From: Sorghum bicolor
Taxonomy: Eukaryota; Streptophyta; Magnoliopsida; Poales; Poaceae
Length of the DNA stretch: 64,000 bases
NCBI RefSeq assembly: GCF_000003195.3
Contig: NC_012872.2
Coordinates: 1,922,001-1,986,000, forward strand
Direction: 5' to 3'
Of the stretch, positions 24,450 through 36,480 are shown piece by piece. Each line of letters begins with the position of its first letter. Positions within the stretch are counted from its first letter, which is position 1. The notes under the pieces are model-generated. The model had not been told where the DNA came from and did no database searches. It saw nothing but the letters and a program-made list of their open reading frames with translations. The position numbers were made by a program, and so were the translations under genes.

Positions 24450-24580
24450 TTATTTTAGGACAAAATAAGTGAGCACTGCTCCTATTGCATGTCCTGATCA
24501 TGATTGATGCCTCCACCTGCATCAACAGTTGAGCGCACAAAAATCCATACTCATGAGTCATGATTCACGGAGGAAGCTAG

Positions 24581-24810
24581 GGTCTTGTTTAGTTCCATTT
24601 TTTTTCAAATAGAAATAGTATCACTTTCGTTTGTATTTGACAAATATTATCCAATCATATACTAACTAGACTCAAAAGATTCGTCTCGTCAATTCCGACC
24701 AAACTGTGTAATTAGTTTTTATTTTCATCTATATTTAATGCTTTATGCATGCGTCTAAAGATTTGATGTGACGAAGAATCTGAAAAATTTTGCAAAATTT
24801 TTTAGAACTA
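24581..24810 (-). repeat. MITE, GGCCTTGTTTAGTT family, copy 5
   Basis: Inverted relative to copies 4 and 6 (core reads GTATTTGACAAATATTATCC). Its right end stops at TTTAGAACTA, directly against copy 6. Confidence 0.85.
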
Positions 24811-24811
24811 A

Positions 24812-25043
24812 GGCCTTGTTTAGTTCGCAAAAATTTTCAAGATTTCCCGTCACATCGAATCTTTGGTCGCATGCATGGAGCTTTAAATATAGACGAAAAT
24901 AAAAACTAATTGCACAGTTTACCTGTAATTTGTGAGATGAATCTTTTGAGCCTAGTTACTCCATAATTGGACAATGTTTGTCAAATAAAAACGAAAGTGC
25001 TACAGTAGCCAAAAACCCAAAATTTTGCCAACTAAACAAGGCC
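24812..25043 (+). repeat. MITE, GGCCTTGTTTAGTT family, copy 6
   Basis: GGCCTTGTTTAGTTCGC to CAACTAAACAAGGCC, flanked by TAA on both sides. The left TAA belongs to the terminus of copy 5, so copy 6 probably inserted into copy 5's end. Confidence 0.9.
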
Positions 25044-25278
25044 TAAACAAGGATCGAGGCTGAGGCTACCATAGAAAAAACACCACCACTCCGTTGTCTG
25101 ATCCTGGTTTTTAAGCACGAGGGGGAAATGGAAACCGTCGCTAGCTTGTGGCTCGATCGCGCCTCGAGTGAACGGATGAACATGAAACATTCATGCATGC
25201 GTTCATCATTTCAGGTGTCCCCATGCATGTCAGCCAGCCTTGCAGGCTACTGCGGCGGCCTCTCATCTTTATCGCTCG

Positions 25279-25502
25279 GGCCTTGTTTAGTTCACTCCGA
25301 ATTCTCTGTCACATCGAATATTGCGGCACATACATGAAGCATTAAATATAGATAAAAATAAAAACTAATTACACAGTTTGTCTGTAAATCACGAGACAAA
25401 TCTTTTGATCCTAGTTAGTTTATGATTGGATAATATTTGTCAAATAAAAACGAAAGTGCTACAGTAGCGAAATTCGAAATTTTTCGAAACTAAACAAGGC
25501 CT
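25279..25502 (+). repeat. MITE, GGCCTTGTTTAGTT family, copy 7
   Basis: GGCCTTGTTTAGTTC to AAACTAAACAAGGCC, flanked by TCG on both sides. Confidence 0.88.
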
Positions 25503-26077
25503 CGTAGACACTGCTGGATTCGGTCGGGCAGGTGGCTGATTTGTCTGTGTGAACCGCAGCTACGGCTACTACAAGCATCCAGCTACATGAAGGAGAATTC
25601 AGGTGTCACTGGCCGTTCTAGACACCTGAACGCATGTTGCCGTTTGGAAATTGGATCCACAACGAGGTTATTGGCTTTGTTTCTCCTGCTGGTTTCGCTG
25701 GGTTCTTTTTATTTCATCTGACGGCTCACCATCTGATCCATGCAATGCAACGGGAGCATTACAAATTCAGGGCACGCCCAACGCGGGCTATATGCCCCAG
25801 CCTCCATGTAGATCAAGATGCAGAGGCTGCTCATCTCACAATGCAGGCAGCTAGGCTGCTTTGGACTTGGTACCATGGAGAAACATGCATACATCAGCAA
25901 CTTTATTACCGGTCCCACGGTGCATACTATTCCTCCTTCCTATCTTCTCACAACGCGAGTTGCCTACACTTTTTTGTCAGACGAGGCATACGCAGCTTCT
26001 GCAAGCGCTTCTGACTCTCTACGAAGCAACCATCGACGTGGGCAGCACGCCAGCGAGGCGCGTTGGAGAAGCCCTCA
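25503..26077. other. Intergenic, no gene seen
   Basis: Mixed composition with several short open frames but no domain or splice structure. Confidence 0.4.
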
Positions 26078-26320
26078 GGCCTTGTTCAGTTCCCAGAAAA
26101 TTTTGCAAAATTTTTCACATTCCCCGTCACATCGAATCTTTAGACGCATGCATGGAGTATTAAATATAGACGAAAATAAAAACTAATTGCACAGTTTGGT
26201 CGGAATTGACGAGACGAATCTTTTGAACCTAGTTAGTCCATAATTGGACAATATTTGTCAAATACAAACGAAAATGCTACAGTGTCTATTTCCCAAAATT
26301 TTTCGGAACTAAACAAGACC
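26078..26320 (+). repeat. MITE, GGCCTTGTTTAGTT family, copy 8
   Basis: GGCCTTGTTCAGTTCCC to GGAACTAAACAAGACC, flanked by TCA on both sides. Confidence 0.88.
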
Positions 26321-26692
26321 TCAGTAGCAGACTAGCAGAATACTGCCTGCAGGATGCAACACACACTTCAGATCGCGAGTCGCCGTCGCTGCTGCGATCG
26401 CCGGTTCGGCACTGTGGCTCTACAGTGGCGACGAAAGAGACCTGCCCTGAATTCTCCTGCAATTGGTGTATCATATCATGGGCCGGGGCCCCCCTCCTGG
26501 ATCCAACCATTTCGTCAATGACAGTCGACAGCCGGACAGCGAGGCAATTTGACGGCTGCTCCTGCTCACATCACCCACTCACTACTCAAATGCAAATTAT
26601 CGATGATGCCTACACATGGTCCGTGCTCTCTCCTTCTCCCCTCTGCCTGTCTCCCTCTCTCTTTTTCTGTGTAAAATAAGTGGACAGGTAAT

Positions 26693-26742
26693 TTATTAGG
26701 TTTTGCTCTAATTAGGTAATTTATTAGGTTTTGCTCTAATTT
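26693..26742. repeat. Tandem duplication, 25-bp unit
   Basis: TTTATTAGGTTTTGCTCTAA occurs twice in tandem. Confidence 0.7.
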
Positions 26743-26841
26743 GTCCCATTATCTAAAAATCAGCTAACATATTTACGCCGAACGATATTCTTTCCTTCCA
26801 TATGTATCCATCCACGCTATTCGGTAAAAAGATTTTTGCTA

Positions 26842-27082
26842 TATATCTGTCCCTTTTTTTGTTCTTACATTCAAAATTTGTCCTCAAATATAATGCATTT
26901 TAGAGAACAAAACCTAATTTCGCATTAAATACTTTCTACTATTTGTCAGTCAATCATTATAAATCAAGTTGATAATAGCGTCCGATTAGGGAAAAAAAAC
27001 AAGAGTAGATGTGTCTTTTATGTTCTCTTTTAATTTGTTTTAAAAAAAATCTAAAATGCACTATATTATAGGACAGATGGAG
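26842..27082. repeat. Stowaway-like MITE, decayed
   Basis: ATCTGTCCC and TGCATTTTAGAG at the left are inverted against CTAAAATGCA and GGACAGATGGAG followed by TA at the right. Confidence 0.45.
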
Positions 27083-29437
27083 TACAATGAGAAGAAATAA
27101 CTGTGAAGTGACTCGTTACCTTTGCCCCCCGGGGGGGGCACAACAACTAGTTTGATATTACCGAGAGCTTAGCCTACCTAGGCCCTTGGTTTGCGAGTTA
27201 AATTTTAATTTCCATCACATCAAATGTTTGGACACATGCATGAAGCACTAAATATAGAGTATTTACAAAACTAAAAACATAACTAGAGAGTAATTTGTGA
27301 GACGAATCTTTTAAGTCTTATTAGCCCATAATTAGATAATAATTACCAAATAAAATGAAAATACGGTACCTGTTAAACTTTAACACTCCAATCAAAATCC
27401 CTTTAGTTGTTATTCCAACAATCGAATCCCACATCTTTTCACACATCGTGTCACGTCAATGAATCAATCGCGCCCTCCGTTTTCGCTCAAGTTACTGTCG
27501 AAATCTAATGCCGATAGCGATCTGCTGGAACGGAACGTGTGTGAAAGCTTGTGTGGAGGAGCTAGAACGGGAGTATCAATCCACGTTGCAATTCGACGCA
27601 TAGTAGATGGCTACTGACAGTGACGACAAGTAAAAACGAAACCACAAAAAAGACTCAAGAACAGCGAAACATTCGCTGAACAGAGAGCGATCTCGAGGAT
27701 CGTCTCAAATGCAGTACTGGTACAACGAACGAGCCTCCATCGAACATATGCATGCCATGTAGCTAGTGCTATTTTTTGACGCTAGGAAACATACATCTAG
27801 TTCTTGATTCGTGTGTTTGGAAAGGGGAGAATCGAGAATGACGGCCCAAGATAACATGATATCTCTGAACTGAATTTTGCAGATATTTGTTTTTTTAGAT
27901 TTCGAGCAGATATTTGTTTGGTGGGCATGGATCGATGGGGGGTGAAGGGATCGCACCTAACTAGCTAGTTCCTGAACCAGCAACTATGCCAAACCTCATG
28001 TGCTGCCAGCGTTTTGATAGAGAAGTTAGACCGAAACTATATCGGCAAATTAACTGCATGATGCGAGCTTTTGAAACCAATACAGACTTTTTACAAAAAA
28101 AGATGACCTCACAAGAAGTTCACATCTATTTTGGAAAAGATTAGCGCAATGGCATTCTTCCAATCGCATTCGAGTACTAGAAAGTCGATGGCAGGCTATG
28201 TGGTCCTTGCCTCTCCAGTAGAGAAAGAACGGGGAAATAAAAACACGTTTGCTCTTCTCCAACGTCAGGTGTCGTGCACCACCTTCTCTTCCTAGTTGGT
28301 AATTACCCATAAATCATTAAAAATTAATATATTTTTATAAGAAAAAAAGTTATTTTTTCTAAGATATATTAATCATATCAAATCATATTTTTTGTATAGA
28401 TTAAATAAAGATAATTTTATATAAAAAAATATAGATTTTGAGTTTTTTTTATTTGATATATATATATATATATTCAGCCATGTGGGAAATTTAGACTTTT
28501 TACACGATTTGACATCGTTAAAGCCAAATCTGACTGAAAAGACATAAAGGATAAAAGAGTTTAGAGTAATGACACATGCGAGAACTTAACTTCTTTAATG
28601 ACTTGGAAAAAATTGCTAACTTTACTGTCCGTACGAGTAAAAAAAAGTGACTGGTGATCTGTTACAAGTTTATATATCGACTGATTATTGAATGTTAATA
28701 TTATGTTTTAGCGCCGTTGTCCAACACTAATTGTTGACTGTTATGTATGTAGTGATAGAAGATGCCCCAAGATCTGGACAATACCTGATCGAGTACGCCT
28801 ACGTGGGTTGAGAAATATCTGGCACTGGCACAGAACCACTTGACAAACCCCCAATGCAATAAACCAAGCAGCCAAGCAATGACAACTTAACCTTAAGTCA
28901 TCGTTAAGATGTACACGGCACCTCTTTTACCTTTGTCGATAAAAAGGATCATGACAGCCAACCACTTGTAAATCTACCTTTCCTATTTCTTGATTCTTAG
29001 TTGAAGATAATAATGGACAACTCACATGGAGCTATACGAGAGACATCTCTCCTTTTCAGGGGTGTACCATGCATGCAGGCATCGCCTAGCTAGGGCCGTG
29101 CCTAGGGCTATGACAAGGATGTCTGGACGAGTGGATGTGGAGGTTTAGGTCATGTAATTAACTAACTCTTTGGTCTTCTACATTTAGTTTAGAGAAGGGA
29201 AAGGTTTACTGTAGAAAAGAAAAAAAAAGAAAACGTTTTGTGTGATCGAACTCAACAAAACATTCTTGGAAAACGTCATTTCAAGTTTTCAACCAACTTA
29301 AATTCAAAACACAAACTTAAAGCTACTAGCCAGGGATTTCTAATATATTGGATTGGATCATTGAAGTGTGCATAGTATGCAGTGACCGATCTAGGATTTA
29401 AAATCTATTTTTTTTGGTGAATATAGGATTTAAAATC
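27083..29437. other. Intergenic, degenerate repeats
   Basis: 27180-27405 carries sequence like the GGCCTTGTTTAGTT MITE core (CACATCAAATGTTTGG, AAGCACTAAATATAGA) but strongly diverged. An AT-rich stretch with (TA)n lies near 28320-28475. No coding exon was recognised. Confidence 0.4.
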
Positions 29438-29442
29438 TATGG
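29438..29442. repeat. Target duplication of copia element, left
   Basis: TATGG, matching 34479-34483 exactly. Confidence 0.9.
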
Positions 29443-29706
29443 TATAGAAATAGGAGGTAACGGGATGACCATCCTGGTTCCCGGTTCCGTGTTTATATAG
29501 TGAAGGGAAGAGCCCTCTTCGTGGCTGTACATGGAGATCGTTTACAATAAAGACTTGACTTAATCTACAAGCTCTTCTAGCCTATGCATGTATGGCGTCT
29601 ATTCAATACTGCTGAATATTGTGCCATGTGTCATGCTTCTAACATATTCAACACACTAACATGCACCGCTAACACACACACTATTTTCAGCTACTATATT
29701 CTAACA
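29443..29706 (-). repeat. 3' LTR of copia element
   Basis: 264 bp. In element orientation it begins TGTTAG and ends TCTATA, so the termini are TG...TA rather than TG...CA. Contains a TATATA box and an AATAAA-like signal on the plus strand only. Confidence 0.92.
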
Positions 29707-29719
29707 TCCTCCCTCAATC

Positions 29720-32700
29720 TCAGCCACTTTGGAGGTTGAGATTGTCTCTAAATTTCTTCAATTTGATTACCGGTAATGCTTTGGTGAAGCCATCAGCTAA
29801 CTGATCTCCAGTTGAGATAAACCTGACTTCTAGTAATTTTTGTGCCACCCTTTCTCTGACAAAGTGAAAGTCTATTTCGATATGCTTTGTTCGTGCATGA
29901 AAAATTGGATTTGCAGAAAGGTAGGTTGCACCTAGATTATCACACCATAGTCGTGCTCTAGGTGGGTGCCTAACCCCAAGTTCATTCAACAACTTCTGGA
30001 CCCATATCATTTCTGCAGTTGCATTGGCGAGTGCTTTATATTCAGCTTCAGTGCTTGATCTTGACACTGTTGGTTGCTTTTTAGCAGTCCAAGAAATCAG
30101 GTTGTTGCCAAGAAATACAGCAAAACCTCCAGTAGATCTTCGGTCATCCACACAACCGGCCCAATCAGCATCTGAGAAGGCACTTACTAACATGGATTCA
30201 GATTTGCTAAACTTAATGCCAAGTTTGGTGGTCCCTTTGATGTACCTCAGGATCCTTTTAACAGCGCTCCAATGTATAGTGGTAGGTGAATGTAAGAACT
30301 GACATACCTTGTTTACTGCGAAGGATATATCTGGTCTTGTTAGGGTTAAATATTGCAATGCTCCTACCACACTACGGTACTTAGTAGCATCTTCAGATCC
30401 AAGTTTGTTCCCATCTTCTATACTTAGTTTCTCTGAGCTGCACAGTGGTGTATCAACAGGATGACACTTGTCCATACCAGATCGTTTTAGTACCTCTGTG
30501 GCATATCTCTCTTGGGTGAGAAGCATACTAGTGTTTCCCCTCTTGACTTCGATGCCCAAGAAATAATGAAGGTCACCTAAGTCTTTAAGTGCAAAGTCAT
30601 GTTGCAGATCAACAAGCAAGGCCTTGGTAGCATCGGGAGATGAACTAGCTACTATAATATCATCAACATAAACAAGGACAAATAGAGTGTACCGTCCCTT
30701 GTTGAAGTAGAAGAGTGATGCATCTGCCTTGGAAGGAACAAATCCAAGAGACTCAAGTTTTGCACAAAGACGAGCATGCCATGCTCGAGGAGCTTGCTTT
30801 AGGCCATAAATAGCTTTGTCTAGTTTGCAAACATAGCCTGGATACTTGGAGTCAACATAGCCAGGTGGTTGATGCATATACACTTCCTCTTGAAGGACAC
30901 CATGAAGAAAAGCATTTTTGACATCCAATTGGCGAAGAGACCATCCTCTGGATAGAGCTACAGCCAAAACAATGCGAATTGTTGCAGCTTTGACAACCGG
31001 ACTGAAAGTGTCCTCATAGTCAAGACCATAGCGTTGTCGATAACCTTTGGCCACCAAACGCGCCTTGTACCGTTCAACTTGACCATCAGCTCTCTTTTTG
31101 ATCTTGTACACCCATTTGCATCCAATGACATTCTTGCCACGTGGAGGTGGGACCAAATGCCAAGTGTGATTATTGAGAAGAGCACGATGTTCTTCATCCA
31201 TAGCCATAGACCAACGTTTATCTTGCATGGCATCATCAACAGACGATGGCTCTTCTGTCGTGGCAAGGTTACACCAGCGGACAGTGCCGTCAGTGCGGCG
31301 CTTAGGCTGCAGAATTCCATGCTGAGAACGAGTGGCAGGACGAGGTGGTACTGGAATAGAGGGAGTCGGTGCAGACGTGCATGTAGGAGCCGCACCAAGT
31401 TCAGGAATAGACGCACCAGACTCCACGGCCAAATTTGGTTGTGCGGCCGCATGCTGCTGCGATGAAGCTGCACCAAGTCCAGGAATAGGCATTCCAAACT
31501 CTGAGGCCAAATTTTGTTGTGCGACCGCATGATGTTGCGACGAAGCACCACCGAGTCCAGAAATAGGCGTTCCAGACTCCATGGTCGAATCTGGTTGGGC
31601 AGCTGCATGCTGCTGCGACGAAGATGGATCGGATGCGACGGGGTCAGCGGTTGGCCCTGACAAGGCCGCATCTCCAATGGTTGGAGGAGGGCCTGATAGA
31701 CTCGCAGCTGCGCCTGAAGTCGTTAGCGATCCGGAGAGGAAGCCGATCCCATTTGTGCATGTGCTTGTTTCACCTGCAGTCATCAATTCTCCAGTAGAAT
31801 TTGATGATGAGTTAGTAGGTAATGAAGAACTCACACACTGATCAAGTACTTGAGTTTTCCCAAATGTGGAGGTTGGGTTGAGAAGGATATCAGGTAGAAG
31901 GGTAAGCTCTGCACGGAGTTGGGCACCCGCATTAGGATGAAGTTTGGAAAATGGAAATAGATGTTCATCAAACACCACATCACGGGAAATATAAATGCGA
32001 CCAGTAGTGGGCTCAAGACATTTGAACCCTTTATGATGGTTACTGTAACCAAGAAATACACATTTTTTTGATCGAAACTCAAGCTTTCGAGGATTAAAAG
32101 GTCGAAGGTTGGGCCAACATGCACATCCAAAGGTGCGAAGAAACATATAGTCAGGAGCTTGTCCATGAAGACGTTCATGAGATGTGTCGTGGTCTATGAC
32201 TTTGGTGGGTAGTCGATTAATAAGAAAGACAGCTGTGATGAATGCCTCATCCCAAAATTTGAGAGGCATAGAAGCATGGGCTAAAAGAGTGAGGCCGACC
32301 TCGACAATGTGTCGATGTTTGCGTTCGGCGGCACCATTTTGTTGATGTGCGTGAGGGCATGAAATGTGATGGGATATCCCTACACGTTTAAAGAAGGAGA
32401 TAAGAGTTTGATATTCACCACCCCAGTCTGTTTGCATAGCACGGATTTTGCAATCGAATTGACGCTCAACAAGTTGCTGAAAATCAAGAAAGCATCGAAA
32501 CACCTCAGATTTTTGACGAAGTAAATAGATCCAAGTATGTTTACTATAATCATCAATGAAACTTAAATAATATTTATTCTGACCGACAGATTTGGGAGCG
32601 GGGCCCCATACATCAGAAAAAACAAGATCAAAAGGGTGTTTTGACACACTAGTTGACCTAGGGTAGGGCAGCTGGTGGCTTTTTCCTTGTTGACACGCAT

Positions 32701-34171
32701 CACAAATACTATGTTGACTGGAATCTTGAACAAAAGGGAGCTTATGGTGGTTGAGGACACGCTGAACTACTGGAGTGGATGCATGACCAAGTCGATGATG
32801 CCATAGCGAGGTGGATGGTTTGATGGTGGCAAGCACTTCTTTGTTGGATGACTGGAGTGGGTAGAGGCCACGCTCACATCTGCCTTGGAGTAGGGTTTTC
32901 TTTGTTCCCTGCTCCTTGACCAAAAAATGATCAGGGTGAAACTCAAGAAACACATTATTATCACGAGTAATGCGATTGACAGAGACAAGATTCTTATTTG
33001 CTTCTGGGACATGAAGTATGTTACGTAGACGAAGGTTGCTATTAGGGAAACTCAAAGTACTGTGACCAATGTGATTGATCTTCATACCTGATCCGCTAGC
33101 GGTGTGTACATGGTCGTTGCCGTTGTAGCGATCGCGGATTGTAAGTTGATCTAGCTCGCTAGTGATGTGGTCCGTGGCACCAGTGTCCATGTACCAGTTG
33201 GTGTCCACGCCGTAGGAGGTTGTTGCTGCGGATGCACACTTCTTTGGTGGGTAGCCGACATACTTGTAGCAGCGATCCGCACCATGGCCTTCCCTGCCAC
33301 AAATCTGGCAGATCACACCTTCGAGAAAGGTGTTGTTGGTGAAGTTGTTGTTGTTGTTGTGGCCACCACCACGACCACCATTCCGACCGCTGTTGCGGCC
33401 ACGCCCGAAGCCGCCGCGACCACCACCACCACGGCCGCCACGGGAATAGGAAGGACGACCACCACGACGGCCGCCCTTTTCTGCAGAGTTGACGGAGGAG
33501 TGGGAGCCGCCATCGCGGATCTCACGGCGTTGTTCATGGCTCACGAGCTGAGCCTGGAGCTCTGGGAGAGAAATCGGGTCGGTACGGTTTGCAACCGCAG
33601 ATGTAACCGACTCGAACTCCTCTCCAACACCCATGAGGATGTAGGAGACGACCTCATCGTCGTCCAGCTTCTTGCCCGCCGACGCCATCTCGTCGGCCAA
33701 GCCCTTCATCTTGGTGAAGAATTCCGCCACGGTTGACGACCCCTTGGTTGCCGTGGCGAGTGCCATCCGCGTGGACATGATCCGGGCGCGGGACTGGGAC
33801 GCTTGGAGCGTCTGGATTGCGGCCCACAATTCGGCCGCCGTGGTCGCGTCCGCGACCTGGGAGAAGGTGTCCTCGGAGAGGGATGTGAAGAGGTAGCTGC
33901 GGACTTGGCTGTCCTTGGCCAACCACTTCTCATATTCCGGATTGACGGCCGGTTCCGCCTTGTTGCCCGCCGCCGCAGCAGCGGCGGCGTCGACCTCAAG
34001 AAACTCAGGAGGGGGTTTGGTGGTGGGTTTGGTGAAACTCCAGAGCTGAGCGCCCTGCAGAGTGGCTGTGACTTGAGCAAGCCACATGTTGTAGTTGCTA
34101 CGAGTTAGTTTCTTGGTTACTGGTGGGAGAAAACTAAAGAAGGAAGCGGCAGCTTCAGAGGAGGTTGCCAT
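29720..34171 (-). CDS. Copia Gag-Pol polyprotein, intact
   Basis: 1483 codons with no stop or frameshift. Residues about 20-220 are a UBN2/copia-type Gag. A Gly/Arg/Asn-rich linker follows. The zinc knuckle [14 protein letters not shown] is at 288-301. The aspartic protease motif [10 protein letters not shown] has its catalytic Asp at 329. The integrase HHCC domain ([14 protein letters not shown]) lies at about 458-497, then the integrase core with Asp520, Asp582 and Glu616. After a variable Ser/Ala-rich linker containing repeated units, the reverse transcriptase has YVDDIIV, and the RNase H region has SDADWAGC and [10 protein letters not shown]. All catalytic residues I looked for are present, consistent with a recently active element. 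The second integrase Asp sits in TDWGGEY, where Asn or Gly is commoner than Trp. Confidence 0.95.
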   Translation of the reverse strand: MATSSEAAASFFSFLPPVTKKLTRSNYNMWLAQVTATLQGAQLWSFTKPTTKPPPEFLEVDAAAAAAAGNKAEPAVNPEYEKWLAKDSQVRSYLFTSLSEDTFSQVADATTAAELWAAIQTLQASQSRARIMSTRMALATATKGSSTVAEFFTKMKGLADEMASAGKKLDDDEVVSYILMGVGEEFESVTSAVANRTDPISLPELQAQLVSHEQRREIRDGGSHSSVNSAEKGGRRGGRPSYSRGGRGGGGRGGFGRGRNSGRNGGRGGGHNNNNNFTNNTFLEGVICQICGREGHGADRCYKYVGYPPKKCASAATTSYGVDTNWYMDTGATDHITSELDQLTIRDRYNGNDHVHTASGSGMKINHIGHSTLSFPNSNLRLRNILHVPEANKNLVSVNRITRDNNVFLEFHPDHFLVKEQGTKKTLLQGRCERGLYPLQSSNKEVLATIKPSTSLWHHRLGHASTPVVQRVLNHHKLPFVQDSSQHSICDACQQGKSHQLPYPRSTSVSKHPFDLVFSDVWGPAPKSVGQNKYYLSFIDDYSKHTWIYLLRQKSEVFRCFLDFQQLVERQFDCKIRAMQTDWGGEYQTLISFFKRVGISHHISCPHAHQQNGAAERKHRHIVEVGLTLLAHASMPLKFWDEAFITAVFLINRLPTKVIDHDTSHERLHGQAPDYMFLRTFGCACWPNLRPFNPRKLEFRSKKCVFLGYSNHHKGFKCLEPTTGRIYISRDVVFDEHLFPFSKLHPNAGAQLRAELTLLPDILLNPTSTFGKTQVLDQCVSSSLPTNSSSNSTGELMTAGETSTCTNGIGFLSGSLTTSGAAASLSGPPPTIGDAALSGPTADPVASDPSSSQQHAAAQPDSTMESGTPISGLGGASSQHHAVAQQNLASEFGMPIPGLGAASSQQHAAAQPNLAVESGASIPELGAAPTCTSAPTPSIPVPPRPATRSQHGILQPKRRTDGTVRWCNLATTEEPSSVDDAMQDKRWSMAMDEEHRALLNNHTWHLVPPPRGKNVIGCKWVYKIKKRADGQVERYKARLVAKGYRQRYGLDYEDTFSPVVKAATIRIVLAVALSRGWSLRQLDVKNAFLHGVLQEEVYMHQPPGYVDSKYPGYVCKLDKAIYGLKQAPRAWHARLCAKLESLGFVPSKADASLFYFNKGRYTLFVLVYVDDIIVASSSPDATKALLVDLQHDFALKDLGDLHYFLGIEVKRGNTSMLLTQERYATEVLKRSGMDKCHPVDTPLCSSEKLSIEDGNKLGSEDATKYRSVVGALQYLTLTRPDISFAVNKVCQFLHSPTTIHWSAVKRILRYIKGTTKLGIKFSKSESMLVSAFSDADWAGCVDDRRSTGGFAVFLGNNLISWTAKKQPTVSRSSTEAEYKALANATAEMIWVQKLLNELGVRHPPRARLWCDNLGATYLSANPIFHARTKHIEIDFHFVRERVAQKLLEVRFISTGDQLADGFTKALPVIKLKKFRDNLNLQSG

Positions 34172-34214
34172 GAGGATCGATGTATCCGTGAGGATTTTTA
34201 GGCTCTGAATACCA

Positions 34215-34478
34215 TATAGAAATAGGAGGTAACGGGATGACCATCCTGGTTCCCGGTTCCGTGTTTATATAGTGAAGGGAAGAGCCCTCTTCGTGGCTGT
34301 ACATGGAGATCGTTTACAATAAAGACTTGACTTAATCTACAAGCTCTTCTAGCCTATTCATGTATGGCGTCTATTCAATACTGCTGAATATTGTGCCATG
34401 TGTCATGCTTCTAACATATTCAACACACTAACATGCACCGCTAACACACACACTATTTTCAGCTACTATATTCTAACA
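34215..34478 (-). repeat. 5' LTR of copia element
   Basis: 264 bp, differing from the other LTR only at 34358 (T here, G at 29586). Confidence 0.92.
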
Positions 34479-34483
34479 TATGG
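34479..34483. repeat. Target duplication of copia element, right
   Basis: TATGG, the partner of 29438-29442. Confidence 0.9.
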
Positions 34484-34559
34484 GACTAAACTTGTTGGCC
34501 CTAAGTCAATTAACACAATATTACACATAAACACATAATTGCAAAATTTATAAAGGAGT

Positions 34560-34935
34560 TAAATATATCTGAGGCCTCACAATTTATACATTGTCGCTAT
34601 ACGAACGAAATGATGAGACAACTCTACACCTTTTCTTCGAGTGCCCCTACTCTCGTAAGTTCCGGGGGTTGGTTTGCACTTTGGAGTGGTTGCTTGAAGC
34701 TTCATCTGCTGCAGTCGAGGGAGGAAACTGAACTGGAAGACTGGTTTGTACAAGTTCTCAATGGAGGAAGAAAGATGGGACATAGGCTAGCAATCGTGAC
34801 TCTTTAATGCTTATATGGAAACAAAGGAACACGGTCATTTCCAGGGCAGCAGGAAACTGGAGCAGGACATGTTCTTTGAAATAAAAGAGACGTGCCATAT
34901 GTGGTCTTTAGTAGGTGGCGAAGTGTTTAAACCCT
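34560..34935 (+). pseudogene. LINE ORF2 remnant (zf-RVT region)
   Basis: In one frame the sequence encodes NDETTLHLFFECPYSRKF, the zf-RVT motif of plant LINEs. After a frame change it encodes LIWKQRNTVIF and EIKETCHMW, the region that normally follows. Stops and a frameshift break it, and both ends are missing. Confidence 0.65.
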
Positions 34936-35151
34936 GTCAGTCGCCAAGCTACCTAGTATATAATAGGATTTTTTTTCCTGGACCACCGTAGTCTAGGATG
35001 TACTCCGTAGCTACTAGCGCAACTCATGCGTGTGAATGTTGTTTGCTAAACCCTTCTTATGATAAATCCAAACTGTGTAACCGGATCTTTTAAAAAACAA
35101 TTTATATATAGTTCGATCGCTAATGGTATTTAACGAAACATACCTAGTCCC

Positions 35152-35153
<2 letters not shown>

Positions 35154-35189
<36 letters not shown>
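35154..35189. repeat. (AT)n microsatellite
   Basis: Uninterrupted AT dinucleotide run at the left border of the MITE cluster. Confidence 0.9.
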
Positions 35190-35190
<1 letters not shown>

Positions 35191-35556
35191 CGCATTTCTT
35201 TTACACGCGCGTGTAGTTACTCTCATCTATGTATCTCTAGATTTAAGGTGTATATGACCGGACGAAATGTATATAGACAAAGTATATGATCATACTAGAC
35301 CATCTAGAGTGATATGTACGTTAAGTATGCATACATACATAGAGTATATGGTTATACTTATTGTATATAATATAGTAGTGGAATTTTAGTAATATATTTA
35401 AAATATAATTTTTTTTGAAAATTTTTCGCGTGGTAAGATCTAGAGTATCTTAATATGAGTATATAAACATACTCAAACTGATAAATAAGTATGAATACAT
35501 ACACAATGTGGTTTATTGAAGATGAGAATAACTACACGTACGTGTACAAAGGAATA

Positions 35557-35559
<3 letters not shown>
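35190..35559. repeat. (TA)n-flanked MITE, copy A
   Basis: The left end CGCATTTCTTTTACACG and following CGTGTAGTTACTCTCATC are inverted against GATGAGAATAACTACACG and GTGTACAAAGGAAT at the right. Both borders are (TA)n runs. Copy B at 35830 is a close direct duplicate. The arrangement recalls rice Micron elements, which sit in (TA)n tracts. Confidence 0.75.

Positions 35560-35607
<48 letters not shown>
35560..35607. repeat. (TA)n microsatellite
   Basis: Long uninterrupted TA run between two inverted-repeat elements. Confidence 0.95.
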
Positions 35608-35610
<3 letters not shown>

Positions 35611-35820
35611 AGTGCTATTCTACACCAAACTACTATACTGAACAGATTTCAGTATCGTTCAGTATCCGCATTTTAGTATTGTTCAGTATTTCGTGGTCCT
35701 AAGTATAGTGTTGGATGATACTGAACACTCTCCAGTACTGCTCAGTATTTTTTCTGCTCAAATTTGGCTTGCGGTGTAGAATAATATTCTACACCTAGGG
35801 TGTAGAATAGCGCTACCGTA
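35608..35820. repeat. (TA)n-flanked MITE, second family
   Basis: GTGCTATTCTACACC at the left pairs with GGGTGTAGAATAGCGC at the right. Internal CAGTACTG/CAGTAT motifs. Flanked by TA-rich sequence on both sides. Confidence 0.7.
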
Positions 35821-35829
35821 TATATATAG

Positions 35830-36198
35830 TCGCGTTTCTTTTACACGCGTGTGTAGTTACTCTCATCTATATATCTCTAGATTTAATGTGTATATGACCG
35901 GATGAAATGTATATACACAAAGTATATGATCATACTAGACCATCTAGAGTGATATGTATGTTAAGTATGCATGCATACATAGATTATATGGTTATACTTA
36001 TTGTATATAATATAGTAGTGGCATTTTAGTAATATATTTAAAATATAATTTTTTGAAAATTTTTCACGTGGTAAGATCTAGAGTATCTTAATATGAGTAT
36101 ATAAACATACTCAAACTGATAAACAAGTATGAATACATACACAATGTAGTTTATTTTAGATGAGAGTAACTACACGTACGTGTAGAAAGGAATTTCCC
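35830..36198. repeat. (TA)n-flanked MITE, copy B
   Basis: Near-identical direct copy of 35190-35559, with ends CGCGTTTCTTTTACACG and CGTGTAGAAAGGAATTTCC, again bounded by TATATA runs. Confidence 0.75.
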
Positions 36199-36215
36199 TA
36201 TATATATATAGGGAT

Positions 36216-36480
36216 AGGGAGAGTATACTCTGTAGCTAGCTACAAAATATGTTATTCTATAGTCACCTCCATTTACGATAATTTTATATACTAATTTACG
36301 ATAATATGTATATATATTTATGATAGTTGGGTTACTATAACACATGAGGATATTTACCGTAATGTTATAGTAAACCACTTAGTAAGGAGTTACTATATTT
36401 GTAAATTAATATAGTAATTATCGTAACTCAAAGTGGCTATAAAATAAATTATTTTGTAGCCAGCTACAGAGTAATAGTTC
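36216..36480. repeat. (TA)n-flanked MITE, third family
   Basis: ATACTCTGTAGCTAGCTAC at the left pairs with GTAGCCAGCTACAGAGTA at the right; the complementarity continues through ATTCTATAGTCAC/GTGGCTATAA. Flanked by TATATATA at both ends. Confidence 0.7.

Larger units (their letters stand above)
29443..34478 (-). mobile_element. Complete Ty1/copia LTR retrotransposon
   Basis: 5036 bp on the minus strand. It has two 264-bp LTRs (5' LTR 34478-34215, 3' LTR 29706-29443) that start TGTTAGAATATAG and differ only at 29586/34358. The primer-binding site TGGTATTCAGAGCC, complementary to initiator tRNA-Met with a one-base insertion against the usual form, directly follows the 5' LTR. The polypurine tract GAGGGAGGA abuts the 3' LTR. 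TATGG flanks both sides. The single Gag-Pol frame is intact. One difference in 264 bp implies insertion roughly 0.1-0.2 million years ago at the usual grass LTR rate. Integrase and RT resemble the Ale/Retrofit lineage (my recollection, not a search). Confidence 0.95.

Noticed and set aside
33167..33736. Plus-strand open frame of 189 codons inside the copia element
   Set aside because: It is antisense to the Gly/Arg/Asn-rich linker of Gag, and its Thr/Ala/Val repeats mirror that linker. Not a gene.
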